DNA from: Acidimicrobiales bacterium
Lineage (GTDB): Bacteria > Actinomycetota > Acidimicrobiia > Acidimicrobiales > AC-14
Assembly (NCBI GenBank): GCA_025463925.1
Contig: JAODBK010000006.1
Span: 1-40,586 of the forward strand
Direction of reading: 5' to 3'
DNA: 40,586 bases
The notes beneath the pieces are model-generated. The model worked only from the letters and a program-made list of their open reading frames with translations. It was not told the origin of the DNA and did not search any database. Both the position numbers and the translations under genes were made by a program. This document shows positions 29,641 to 37,998 of this stretch, piece after piece (the stretch's first letter is position 1; the number at the start of each line of letters is the position of its first letter).

Positions 29641-31029
29641 GGCTCTCCTCACCCATCCGTGGGTAGCTGAGTAACCCATCCCCTGCCGCACCCCGCTCCA
29701 TTCCTACCTTTTCGAGCTGTCGAAGGCTTCGAAAGAGGAGGACGGAACGGGGTGCTGGACACGAAGGTATGGCGTCGGATGCTTGGCGTGTGCGACCGGA
29801 CGATCATCGAGCAGGTCGAGTTCGACGAGGACAAGGACGCCGTCGTCGCCCACGTGCGGCCGAAGCGGCCCCGAAGCCAGCACTGCGGCCGCTGCGGGCG
29901 TCGAGCGCCGGGTTATGACCAGGGCGACGGTCGGCGCCGATGGCGGGCGCTGGACGTGGGCGAGTTGCCGACCTGGCTGGAGGCTGACGCTCCCCGGGTC
30001 GACTGCCCCAAGCACGGCCCGACGGTGATCCAGATGCCGTGGGCTCGGCACGGCGCCGGCCACACCCGGGCCTTCGACGACACCGTCGCCTGGCTGGCCG
30101 TGCACACCTCCAAGACGGCAATCGCCCAGCTGCTGCGCATCGCCTGGGCCACCGTCGGGGCGATCGTCAACCGGGTGGTGGTCGAGGCCCGCTCGGCCGT
30201 CGATCCCTTCGACGGGTTGCAGCGCGTCGGGATCGACGAGATCTCCTACACGCGCGGCCAGCGCTACCTGACGGTGGTGGTCGACCACGACAGCGGCCGG
30301 CTGGTGTGGATGGCCAAGGGCCTCGGCAAGAAGGTCCTGGAGAGCTTCTTCGACCTCTTGGGTCAAGAGCGGTCGGCCCGGATCCGGCTGGTCTCCTGCG
30401 ACGCCCAGCCCTGGATCGGTGACACCGTCCGGGCTCGGTGCCCCAACGCCACGGTCTGTCTGGATGCGTTCCACCTGGTGAAGTGGGTGACCGAGGCGCT
30501 CGACGAGGTCCGCCGCCAGACCTGGAACGAGGCCCGCCGGGCTGGCATGACCACCCACGCCCGGGATCTCAAAGGCGCCCGCTACGCGCTGTGGAAGAAC
30601 CCCGAGAACCTCACCGACAACCAGCGGAACAAGCTGGCCTGGGTGGAGAGGATCAACCAGAAGCTGTATCGCGCGTACCTGCTCAAAGAGCAGTTCCGGG
30701 CCATCATCGCGGTGAAGGGCGAACGGGCCCTGGCCATGCTCAAGCAGTGGTTGGCGTGGGCGGCCCGGTCTCGGATCGAGGTCTTCGTGAAGCTCGGTCG
30801 ACGCCTCCGCCAGAACCTGGCCGGGATCCAAGCTGCTCTGTCGCACGAGCTGTCCAACGCGCTCGTCGAGTCGACCAACACCAAGATCCGGCTGCTCATG
30901 CGGATCGCCTACGGCTTCAAGGATCCGGAGCACCTCATCGCCCTCGCCCTGCTCGACCGAGGCGGTTACTGTCCGGCGCTGCCCGGTCGCTCAGGCCGGT
31001 GATTCACCCACGGATGGGTGAGGAGAGCC
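29641..31029. mobile_element. ISL3-family insertion sequence, intact
   Basis: The element is 1389 bp, with perfect 24-bp terminal inverted repeats (29641-29664 and 31006-31029, starting GGCTCTCCTCACCCATCCGT). It is flanked by the 8-bp target duplication GTTTTTCA at 29633-29640 and 31030-31037. Eight-base duplications and a single long transposase are typical of ISL3. Intact repeats, duplication and transposase point to a recent insertion. Confidence 0.95.
29752..31002 (+). CDS. ISL3-family transposase
   Basis: This 416-residue transposase starts at GTG 29752. The N-terminal DNA-binding part has a zinc motif (CGRCGRRAPGYD, Cys45 and Cys48, with Cys85 later). The catalytic triad is Asp162 in VGIDEISYTRGQRY, Asp238 in CLDAFHLVKW and Glu373 in NALVESTNTKIRLLMR. 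Typical ISL3 segments are present: WRALDVGELPTWLE, YALWKNPENLTDNQRNKLAW and MRIAYGFKDPEHLIALALL. It is full length and has no visible lesion, so it is probably active. Confidence 0.95.
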   Translation: MLDTKVWRRMLGVCDRTIIEQVEFDEDKDAVVAHVRPKRPRSQHCGRCGRRAPGYDQGDGRRRWRALDVGELPTWLEADAPRVDCPKHGPTVIQMPWARHGAGHTRAFDDTVAWLAVHTSKTAIAQLLRIAWATVGAIVNRVVVEARSAVDPFDGLQRVGIDEISYTRGQRYLTVVVDHDSGRLVWMAKGLGKKVLESFFDLLGQERSARIRLVSCDAQPWIGDTVRARCPNATVCLDAFHLVKWVTEALDEVRRQTWNEARRAGMTTHARDLKGARYALWKNPENLTDNQRNKLAWVERINQKLYRAYLLKEQFRAIIAVKGERALAMLKQWLAWAARSRIEVFVKLGRRLRQNLAGIQAALSHELSNALVESTNTKIRLLMRIAYGFKDPEHLIALALLDRGGYCPALPGRSGR

Positions 31030-31770
31030 GTTTTTCACGGGATCTGTACTGGATTCGACGGCAGCACGCCTGGCCAAGGTGGGGGTGGCGGGAGTGGCGG
31101 GAGTGTGGCGCCGGAGATGTATGGGTGGTTCTACCTGCTGGTGCGTGATCCCGCGACCGGGGGGAACTGCGTGCAGGTGGTGTCCGTCCCCATGCCGGGG
31201 GCGGCGCCGTCGCCGTTGGGGCCGGGCACCTTCCCCGGCGTCCCCGTCCTGACCGAGATCAGCCCGACGCCCACCGGCCTGGGCGCCGCGTCCGCGACCT
31301 ACGGCGTGCCGATCTGTCCCTCGTCGCTGGCCGCGATCCTCCCGCACCTCCTGAGCGCCGAGGTGCGACGCAACCTGGCGGTCCCGCATCTGCACATCGC
31401 GCCTGGCGAGGCCATCACCGGCAAGCCGGCGTACCTGGAGATCACCGAGGCCGACGAGCGCGACATCGTGCTGCCGAACCCCCTCGGAGGCGCCGACGTG
31501 ATCGTGCACGTCGTGCCGACCTACACGGTCGACTGGGGCGACGGCACCGAGAAGGATACGACCACCTCGCACGGAGGTCCGTGGCCGAACGGCGACGTCA
31601 CCCACGTCTACCAGGACGCGCACCCGGTGACCGTCGTGGTGACCGTCGACTGGAGGGTCACGTGGCAGGCGACGACGCTCCCCGGCGCATTCCGGACCCA
31701 GAACCAGCTGCCGCTGCCGATCGAGCAGGTGCAGGCGGTGATCGTCCCCGCCGGCTGAGCCGGCCGACCC

Positions 31771-32715
31771 CTAGACCGGCGATGCCAACCGGCGGTCGGC
31801 CTCCACCGCGCGGGCCAAGGCGACGTCGGTCGACATGTAGAGCGCGTCGGCGTCGCTGGCGTGTTCCGGGAACGCCGCCACGCCGGCTCGCAACAGCACC
31901 GAAACCTCCTGCCCACCGGGCAGCGCGACCGGTGTCTCGGCGGCGGCCAGCGCGGCGGTCAACTGCGCCGACGCGGTGATGGTGTCGAGACCGGGGAAGA
32001 GGACTCCGAACTCGTTGCCGGCGTTGCGACCGATGACGATCGGCGCCGGGAGCGCGGAGACCAACGCCGACGCGACCGCCCGCAGCACGTAGTCGCCGGC
32101 GGCGTGACCGGCCCGGGCGTTGATGTCGCGCAGCGACCGGAGCTGCACCAGCGCGAACGCGACCGGCCCTTCGCCGGCGCCGGCCGCCGTGACCTCGTCG
32201 CCCAGACGGGCCGCCAGCCGGGCGTGGGTGACGACGCCGGTGAGCGCGTCCTGATGGGGCACGTCGTCGGCGACACCGGCCCGGGCGATGCGCTCGAGGA
32301 CGAGGTCGTACAGGTCGTTCACGTGGAACGGCTTGGTGACGTACGCGTCGATCCCGCCCGACAGGGCGGCGGAGCGCGAGTCCTCGCCGGAGTCGGCGGT
32401 CACCATGATCACGGGGAAGTCGGGGAGGGACGCGTCGTCGCGCACAGCGCGGTAGACGTCGAGCCCGGAAAACCCGCGCAGCCGCAGGTCGAGCAGCATG
32501 CAGTTGGGCTGGTGGGTGCGAACGGCGTCGACCACGTCGGCCGGGCTGTCGGGGTCGACGTGCACGAGCGCCAGCCCGCTGGCCCGGAAGTAGGCGCCGA
32601 GGAAGCCGGCGATGTCGGGCTCGTCCTCGACGACGAGGACGGTGGTCGACGCGTGGAGTCGACTGGTCAGAGAACCAGGGCGGGGTTCGTCAGTCACACC
32701 GATAGCCTGACGCAT
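31771..32715 (-). CDS. Response regulator with degenerate GGDEF domain
   Basis: From ATG 32715 this is 314 residues; GTG 32697 is an alternative, and one of the two is needed because trpG starts two bases away on the other strand. The receiver domain has VLVVEDEPDIAGFLG, the phospho-acceptor Asp76 in CMLLDLRLRGFSG, MVTADSG and the Lys in YVTKPFHVNDLYDL. The second domain is GGDEF-like (HQDALTGVVTHARLAARLG, LRSLRDINARAGHAAGDYVL) but its signature reads GRNAGNEFGVLF, with AGNEF instead of GGDEF. It is therefore probably a non-catalytic GTP- or c-di-GMP-binding output domain. It is not part of the conserved mycobacterial order here. Confidence 0.85.
   Translation of the reverse strand: MRQAIGVTDEPRPGSLTSRLHASTTVLVVEDEPDIAGFLGAYFRASGLALVHVDPDSPADVVDAVRTHQPNCMLLDLRLRGFSGLDVYRAVRDDASLPDFPVIMVTADSGEDSRSAALSGGIDAYVTKPFHVNDLYDLVLERIARAGVADDVPHQDALTGVVTHARLAARLGDEVTAAGAGEGPVAFALVQLRSLRDINARAGHAAGDYVLRAVASALVSALPAPIVIGRNAGNEFGVLFPGLDTITASAQLTAALAAAETPVALPGGQEVSVLLRAGVAAFPEHASDADALYMSTDVALARAVEADRRLASPV
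32703..32708 (+). promoter_or_regulatory. -10 element upstream of trpG
   Basis: TAGCCT lies eight bases before the trpG GTG at 32717, with no ribosome-binding site. It sits inside the 5' end of the response-regulator frame on the other strand, so the two transcripts overlap or compete. Confidence 0.4.
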
Positions 32716-32716
32716 C

Positions 32717-33292
32717 GTGGCGCCGCGGGTGTTGGTCATCGACAACTACGACTCCTTCGTCTACAACCTCGTGCAGTACCTGGGAGAGCTCGGTTGTCAG
32801 CCGATCGTCCATCGGCACGACGAGGTCGACCTGAAGGCAATCCGGCAGATCGCACCGGACGCGGTCCTGATCTCGCCCGGGCCCGGCCGCCCCGAGGACG
32901 CTGGGGTCAGCAACGTCGTGATCCGTGAGATGGCTGGCGAGGTGCCCATCCTCGGCGTGTGCCTCGGCCATCAGTGCATCGGCCAGCTGTTCGGCGGTGA
33001 GGTGGTGCGCGCACCGTCGATCATGCACGGCAAGACGTCGTTGGTGCACCACAACGGCGTCGGCGTGCTCGCGGGACTGCCCCAGCCGTTCGAAGCGACC
33101 CGGTATCACTCACTCGTCGTCGACCCGGGCTCGGTGCCCGACGTGCTCGAGGTGACGGCGCGGACCGACGACGGCGTGGTGATGGCGCTGCGCCATCGCG
33201 AGCTGCCGGTCGAGGGCGTGCAGTTCCACCCGGAGTCGATCCTGACGACGGGCGGTCACCAGCTCCTCGAGAACTTCCTCGCGCAGGTGTAG
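32717..33292 (+). CDS. trpG: Glutamine amidotransferase of anthranilate/aminodeoxychorismate synthase
   Basis: This 191-residue class-I amidotransferase has LVIDNYDSFVYNLVQYLGEL, DAVLISPGPGRPEDAGVSN, the nucleophile motif PILGVCLGHQCIGQLFGGEV, TSLVHHNGVGVL, ATRYHSLVVDPGSVPD, and the His-Glu pair in EGVQFHPESILTTGGHQLLE. It supplies ammonia from glutamine for anthranilate (TrpE) or aminodeoxychorismate (PabB) synthesis. The equivalent gene precedes pknB in mycobacteria (trpG/pabA). Its partner TrpE or PabB is not in the window. It converges on pknB with 10 bases between stops. Confidence 0.92.
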   Translation: MAPRVLVIDNYDSFVYNLVQYLGELGCQPIVHRHDEVDLKAIRQIAPDAVLISPGPGRPEDAGVSNVVIREMAGEVPILGVCLGHQCIGQLFGGEVVRAPSIMHGKTSLVHHNGVGVLAGLPQPFEATRYHSLVVDPGSVPDVLEVTARTDDGVVMALRHRELPVEGVQFHPESILTTGGHQLLENFLAQV

Positions 33293-33302
33293 CCGGCGGA
33301 CC

Positions 33303-35207
33303 TCAGACCTTCTGGCCGACGGTGATCGTCACCGTCGAACCCTTGGCGGCGCTGCTCCCGCCGCTCGGCGACTGGTTCAGCACCCGGCCGTCGTCGGTGT
33401 CGGAGACGACCGGCTGTTTCGTGACCTTCACCTTGAATCCGGCGGACGTGAGCGCGGCCGTCGCCTCGTCCTGGGTCTGCCCGATGACGTCGGGCACCGC
33501 GACCTGCGACTGGCCCGACGAGACCACGAGCGTCACCGTCGATCCCTTGGCGACCTGCGTTCCGGATGCCGGATCGGTGCGGATCACCTTGCCCTGGTCG
33601 ACGGAGTCCGAGGCCTCCTGGGTGGTGGCGGTCTTCAGTCCCAGGTTGCCGAGGTCGTTGGCCGCGGTGGCGGCGTCCTTGCCCTTCTCGTCCGGGATCG
33701 TGACCGGCGCCGGTCCGGTCGACACGGTCAGCGTGACGGTTGAGCCCTTCGCCGATGCCGCACCGGGCTTCGGGTCCTGATCGATCACCTGATCCTTCGC
33801 GATCTTGTCGTCGGCCTTGGCGGTCTTCACGACCTTGAAGCCGGCGCCCTCGAGCTGGATCCGGGCGTCGTCGAAGTTCATGCCTCGCACGTCGGGGACG
33901 GTGACGTTGGGCGCGCCGGAGCTGACGGACAACGTGACGGTGCCGCCCTTGGTCACGTTCGTGCCCGGCTTGGGGTCGCTGTCGAAGACGATGTCTTTCG
34001 CGACCTGATCGTTGGCGACGTCCTTGCGGCTGACCTTGAGGCCGAGACCGGTGAGCTCGGTCGACGCGTCGCCGAAGCTCTTGCCGATCACGTCGGTCGG
34101 TACCGCGACGCTGCCGCTGCCCGTGCCGCCGCCGAACACCCCGACCTCGCGGCCGAGCAGGAACAGCAACCCGCCGAGGATGAGCAGCAGCACGATCAGC
34201 AGCCCGATGTACGCGCCGCTGCCCCGCCGCGGCGGCGGCATCGTCGCCACGCCTCCGCCTCCGGGCCCTGCCATCGGCAGCACGCGGGTGCCGTCGCTGA
34301 CGGCGCCCTGGGCGCGCGTCGTCGCCACGGCGCGGGTCACGTCGGCGTCCGGTCCGGCCATCACCGGCTCAGCCGCGACCGGCCGGCCCTCGCGGTACCG
34401 CAGCAGGTCGGCCCGCAGCTCGTCGGCCGAGGCGTACCGGTTGGCCGGGTTCTTGGCGAGGGACTTGAGCACGATCGACTCGAACGGCGGTGTCACCTCC
34501 GGGTTGCGCGCCCGCGGCGATTCCGGCGATTCGCGCACGTGCTGGTAGGCGATGGCCACCGGGTTGTCACCGCTGAACGGCGGCCGGCCGGTGACCATCT
34601 CGTAGAGCACGACGCCGAGCGAGTACACGTCGCTGCGGGGATCGATCGCGCCGCCCTGGGCCTGTTCGGGCGAGAAGTAGGTGGCGGTGCCCATGACCGC
34701 GCCGGTTTGGGTGAGGTTCTCGCCCGGGTCGCCGGCGCGGGCGATGCCGAAGTCGGTGACCTTCACGACGCCGGTGGGCGTCACGATGACGTTGCCGGGC
34801 TTCACGTCGCGATGGATGACGCCGTTGCGGTGGGCGAACGCCAGCGCGGCCGCGATGTCGGCGCCGATGTCGGCGGCCCGATCGCCCATCAGGGGACCGT
34901 CGCCGCGGATGATGTCGCGCAGGGTGCGACCTTCGACGTACTCCATGACGATGAAGTACTGGTTGCCGTGCTTGCCCGAGTCGTAGATCGAGACGATGTT
35001 CGGATGGTTGAGCCGCGCCGCCGACACCGCCTCGCGCCGGAAGCGCTCGACGAACGACCGGTCGGCCGCGAACTCCGGGAACAGCACCTTGAGCGCGACC
35101 GGGCGGTCGAGCAGGAGATCGCGAGCCAGGTACACCTCCGCCATGCCGCCGCGCGCGATGTGCTGGAGCACCTCGTAGCGGTCGTTGAACACCTGGCTCT
35201 CGGCCAC
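33303..35207 (-). CDS. pknB: Ser/Thr protein kinase PknB with four PASTA domains
   Basis: This 634-residue membrane kinase has all catalytic motifs: glycine loop IARGGMAEVYLARD, Lys40 in VALKVL, HRD in IHRDVKPGNV (Asp134), DFG at 152-154 and the SPE of TATYFSPEQA. After a Pro/Gly-rich juxtamembrane linker, a membrane helix at about 333-353 (YIGLLIVLLLILGGLLFLLG) leads to four PASTA repeats, each ending in GTVTLSVSSG or similar. PASTA domains sense muropeptides and the kinase controls peptidoglycan synthesis and division. The GTG start is supported by TAGGTT six bases upstream; the frame begins 17 bases after the pbpA stop. Confidence 0.96.
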   Translation of the reverse strand: MAESQVFNDRYEVLQHIARGGMAEVYLARDLLLDRPVALKVLFPEFAADRSFVERFRREAVSAARLNHPNIVSIYDSGKHGNQYFIVMEYVEGRTLRDIIRGDGPLMGDRAADIGADIAAALAFAHRNGVIHRDVKPGNVIVTPTGVVKVTDFGIARAGDPGENLTQTGAVMGTATYFSPEQAQGGAIDPRSDVYSLGVVLYEMVTGRPPFSGDNPVAIAYQHVRESPESPRARNPEVTPPFESIVLKSLAKNPANRYASADELRADLLRYREGRPVAAEPVMAGPDADVTRAVATTRAQGAVSDGTRVLPMAGPGGGGVATMPPPRRGSGAYIGLLIVLLLILGGLLFLLGREVGVFGGGTGSGSVAVPTDVIGKSFGDASTELTGLGLKVSRKDVANDQVAKDIVFDSDPKPGTNVTKGGTVTLSVSSGAPNVTVPDVRGMNFDDARIQLEGAGFKVVKTAKADDKIAKDQVIDQDPKPGAASAKGSTVTLTVSTGPAPVTIPDEKGKDAATAANDLGNLGLKTATTQEASDSVDQGKVIRTDPASGTQVAKGSTVTLVVSSGQSQVAVPDVIGQTQDEATAALTSAGFKVKVTKQPVVSDTDDGRVLNQSPSGGSSAAKGSTVTITVGQKV

Positions 35208-35213
35208 TTGGGA

Positions 35214-35219
35214 AACCTA
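35214..35219 (-). promoter_or_regulatory. -10 element of an internal pknB promoter
   Basis: On the minus strand TAGGTT lies six bases before the pknB GTG at 35207 and just after the pbpA stop, inside a TAGGTAGGTAGG run. It may give pknB leaderless transcription independent of the operon. Confidence 0.5.
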
Positions 35220-35224
35220 CCTAC

Positions 35225-36676
35225 CTAAGGCTGGAGCGCCGCTTGCATGACGGCCCTCGCGATCGGGGCGGCGATGGCGCCACCGGTGGAGTCGTTGGTG
35301 CCGGGCTGATCCTCGATGATGACCGCGACGGCGATCTTCGGGTCGGCGGCCGGCGCGAACGACACGAACCAGGCGTGGATCGTGCCGCGGCCCGTCTGCG
35401 CGGTCCCCGTCTTGCCGGCGACCTGAATGCCGGGGATGCGCGCGCTGGTGCCGGTGCCCGCCTCGACCACGTTGATCATCAGGTCGCGCAACGTCTGCGC
35501 GGTGGTCGGCGGCATCGCGGTCAGCCACGGTTTGGGCTGGTACGTGTCGATCACCTGGCCCTCGCTGTCGCGGATCTGGGCCATCAGGTGGGGCGTCATG
35601 ATCACGCCGTTGTTGGCGACGGCCGACGCCACCAGGGCCATCTCGAGCGGCGTGGCCGAGACATCCTGCTGGCCGATCGCCGACTTGGCGACCGCCGGCT
35701 TGTCGCGCAGGAATGCCTGCTCCGGCGGGAACGACGACTTGGCCACCGCGGGGAGGTCGAGCGGCGGGCGATGGTTGAAGCCGAAGGCGTCGGCGCCGGC
35801 CGACAGCTTGGCGCCACCCAGGTCGAGCCCGATCTGGGCGAAGGTGGTGTTGCACGACACCCGCAGCCCCTCCTTCAGTGGTCCACCGCAGGACTCGCCG
35901 CCGAAGTTGGCGAGGAACTGGTTGTTGGTGTTCGGGAGCGGGATCCGGGTCAGCCTCGGGTAGACGGGCTGATCCGGCGTGACGCCGTTCTGCAGCGCGA
36001 TGGCCGACGTCACCACCTTGAACGTCGAGCCCGGGAAGTACGCCTCGCGGTAGGCGCGCGGAAGAAGCGGCTTGGCCGGGTCCTTGAGGTACGTGTTCCA
36101 CGCGGCGCTGACCGTCTTGCCGTCGTGGCTCGACAGCGGATTCGGGTCGTAGGTCGGCGCGTCGACCATGGCCAGGATGGCGCCCGTCTTCGGGTCGATT
36201 GCGACGACCGCGCCGCGGCGACCGCGCAGCGCGAAGGTCGCGATCGCCTGCAGGCGCTTGCTCACGGTCAGGATGACGTCGGCGGTGCGCTTCTTGTCGA
36301 GGAGGATGTCCGAGAGGCGCTTGAGCTCGAGCTTTGGAGTCCGGCCGGCCAGCTCCTTCGCGTATTGCTGCTCGATGCCCTCGGAGCCGTAGTTCAGCGA
36401 GAAGTACCCGGTGATGTGGGCGAACGTGCTCCCTTCGGGATAGCGCCGGAGCCGCTTGAACGCGTCGCCGGTGGGCACCGACTCGGCGAGCACGGCCCCG
36501 TCGGCACTGAGGATGGACCCGCGAGGTTCGCTGAAGTCGCGCACGACGGCGCGGGTGTTGCCCGGATGGCGGTTGAGGTCGCTCGCCCGCATGACCTGCA
36601 GGACGTTGAGCTGCACGAAGATCGCCAGGAACAGCGCGATGACCAGGATGCCCAGGCCGCGGATCTGGCGATTCAC
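35225..36676 (-). CDS. pbpA: Class B penicillin-binding protein PbpA
   Basis: This 483-residue transpeptidase has an N-terminal membrane anchor (LGILVIALFLAIFVQLNVLQ), the pedestal region (RAVVRDFSEPRGSILSADG) and the catalytic motifs: SxxK in YFPGSTFKVVTSAIALQNG, SxN in RVSCNTTFAQIGLDLGG, and KTG in VAGKTGTAQTGRG. It cross-links peptidoglycan in the periplasm with RodA and is controlled by PknB. Its start overlaps the RodA stop by four bases (ATGA). Length and order agree with mycobacterial PbpA. Confidence 0.95.
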   Translation of the reverse strand: MNRQIRGLGILVIALFLAIFVQLNVLQVMRASDLNRHPGNTRAVVRDFSEPRGSILSADGAVLAESVPTGDAFKRLRRYPEGSTFAHITGYFSLNYGSEGIEQQYAKELAGRTPKLELKRLSDILLDKKRTADVILTVSKRLQAIATFALRGRRGAVVAIDPKTGAILAMVDAPTYDPNPLSSHDGKTVSAAWNTYLKDPAKPLLPRAYREAYFPGSTFKVVTSAIALQNGVTPDQPVYPRLTRIPLPNTNNQFLANFGGESCGGPLKEGLRVSCNTTFAQIGLDLGGAKLSAGADAFGFNHRPPLDLPAVAKSSFPPEQAFLRDKPAVAKSAIGQQDVSATPLEMALVASAVANNGVIMTPHLMAQIRDSEGQVIDTYQPKPWLTAMPPTTAQTLRDLMINVVEAGTGTSARIPGIQVAGKTGTAQTGRGTIHAWFVSFAPAADPKIAVAVIIEDQPGTNDSTGGAIAAPIARAVMQAALQP

Positions 36677-37998
36677 CCGACCCTCGTCTCGTCGGCCGGC
36701 GTCGCGGCCGCGGTGGTGCGGCTGTCCGAGATCCTCAGGAGCAACGCGAGCAGGATGTAGTTCGAGATCAGCGACGACCCGCCGTAGGACACGAACGGCA
36801 GGGTGACGCCGGTGAGCGGTACCAGCCGGATGTTGCCGCCGATGATGATGAACGCCTGCACGCCGATGATCGTCGAGAGGCCGGCGGCCAGCAGCTTCTC
36901 GAACGGCGAGTCGGCCCGCGCCGCGATCCGGAGGCCGGCGCCGACCATCAGCAGGAACGCCGCGATGATGGCGGTGGTGCCGAGCAGGCCCAGCTCCTCA
37001 CCGATCGCGGAGAAGATGAAGTCCGTCGCGACTGCTGGGATGCGCTGCGGACTGCCGAGCGACAGCCCCGTGCCGCTCAATCCGCCGGCGGCCAGCGCGT
37101 ACCAGCTCTGGATGACCTGGTAGCCGCTGGTGTTCGCGTGCACCCACGGGTTGAGCCAGTTGACGACCCGTTGGTGGACGTGGTTCATCGTGGCGTAACT
37201 GAAGAGCGCCCCGGCGGCGAACATCACCGCGCCGATGGCCAGGTAGAAGGTGCGGGCGGTCGCGACCCACAGCATCACGATGAACACGGTGAAGAACAGC
37301 AGCGCTGAGCCCAGGTCGCGCTCGAAGAAGATGACGCCGAGCGCGACGACGAACGCAAGCGCCACGGGGCCGAAGTACTTGATGTCGGGCACCATCACCG
37401 GGCCGACTCGCCGGGTGGCGACCGACATCAGCTCGCGCTTCTCGACGAAGTAGGACGCGAAGAAGATGACCAGCACGATCTTGGCGATCTCGCCCGGCTG
37501 AAAGTTGCTGCCGCCGACCCGGATCCAGATCCGGTTGCCGTTGATGTTCTGTCCGAGCACGGGCACCAACGGCAGCAGCAGGAGGCCGATGCCGATCAGG
37601 GCGAAGGTGTAGCGGTACCGCTCGAGGTCACGGGCCCGGCGCACGACGATCAAGGTGACGATGAACGCCGCGACGCCGAGCCCGGTCCACAGTGCCTGCA
37701 GCCCGGCCAGCTTGTGGTCGAGGCGGGCGATCATGACGTAGCCGAGCCCGTTCAACAGCGCGGCCAGCGGGAGGAGCATGCCGTCGGCGTCCGGGGCCAG
37801 TCGACGGGTCGCGATGTGGGCGGCGGCGAGCAGCCCGGCGATCACGCCGACGAAGGGCAACTCGTTGGCGGGGATCGACGCCGTCCGTCCCAGGCTCGCC
37901 AGCGCGTAGGCCCCGGCGGTCAGCACCACGGCGAGGATGATCAGGCCCAACTCGGTGTTGCGGCGCAGCGCGCCCATCATGCTGCGGGGTGCCGTCAC
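36673..37998 (-). CDS. rodA: SEDS glycosyltransferase RodA/FtsW
   Basis: From GTG 37998 this is 441 residues; the longer frame only mirrors pstP. The start overlaps the PstP stop (GTGA). About ten membrane helices are visible, with SEDS signature segments ALFSYATMNHVHQRVVNWLN, WYALAAGGLSGTGLSLGSPQ, DFIFSAIGEELGLLGTTAII, and IGGNIRLVPLTGVTLPFVSY-GGSSL. SEDS proteins polymerise lipid II in the membrane with a class B PBP, here PbpA next door. The operon position identifies it as the RodA of this cluster; FtsW proper would normally lie in the dcw cluster. Confidence 0.95.
   Translation of the reverse strand: MTAPRSMMGALRRNTELGLIILAVVLTAGAYALASLGRTASIPANELPFVGVIAGLLAAAHIATRRLAPDADGMLLPLAALLNGLGYVMIARLDHKLAGLQALWTGLGVAAFIVTLIVVRRARDLERYRYTFALIGIGLLLLPLVPVLGQNINGNRIWIRVGGSNFQPGEIAKIVLVIFFASYFVEKRELMSVATRRVGPVMVPDIKYFGPVALAFVVALGVIFFERDLGSALLFFTVFIVMLWVATARTFYLAIGAVMFAAGALFSYATMNHVHQRVVNWLNPWVHANTSGYQVIQSWYALAAGGLSGTGLSLGSPQRIPAVATDFIFSAIGEELGLLGTTAIIAAFLLMVGAGLRIAARADSPFEKLLAAGLSTIIGVQAFIIIGGNIRLVPLTGVTLPFVSYGGSSLISNYILLALLLRISDSRTTAAATPADETRVG

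Larger units (their letters stand above)
29525..31758 (+). pseudogene. Secreted PKD-like protein gene split by an IS
   Basis: A GTG at 29525 opens MRRLVATLFVAMFIGLYLAS with signal cleavage after AVA, then DSGPVGCPGDDPVF. At codon 38 the IS begins and the frame ends in its left end. After the IS, from 31030, the same frame resumes at VFHGICTGFDGSTPGQ, passes a Gly linker and runs through APEMYGWFYLLVRDP, RRNLAVPHLHIAPGEAITG and the PKD-like segment YTVDWGDGTEKDTTTSHGG...VTHVYQDAHPVTVVV to the stop at 31758. Removing the IS and one 8-base duplication restores one frame without any other change. The protein may have been a surface or secreted adhesin-like product. Alternative: the downstream part could be re-initiated at 31018. 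Confidence 0.8.
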
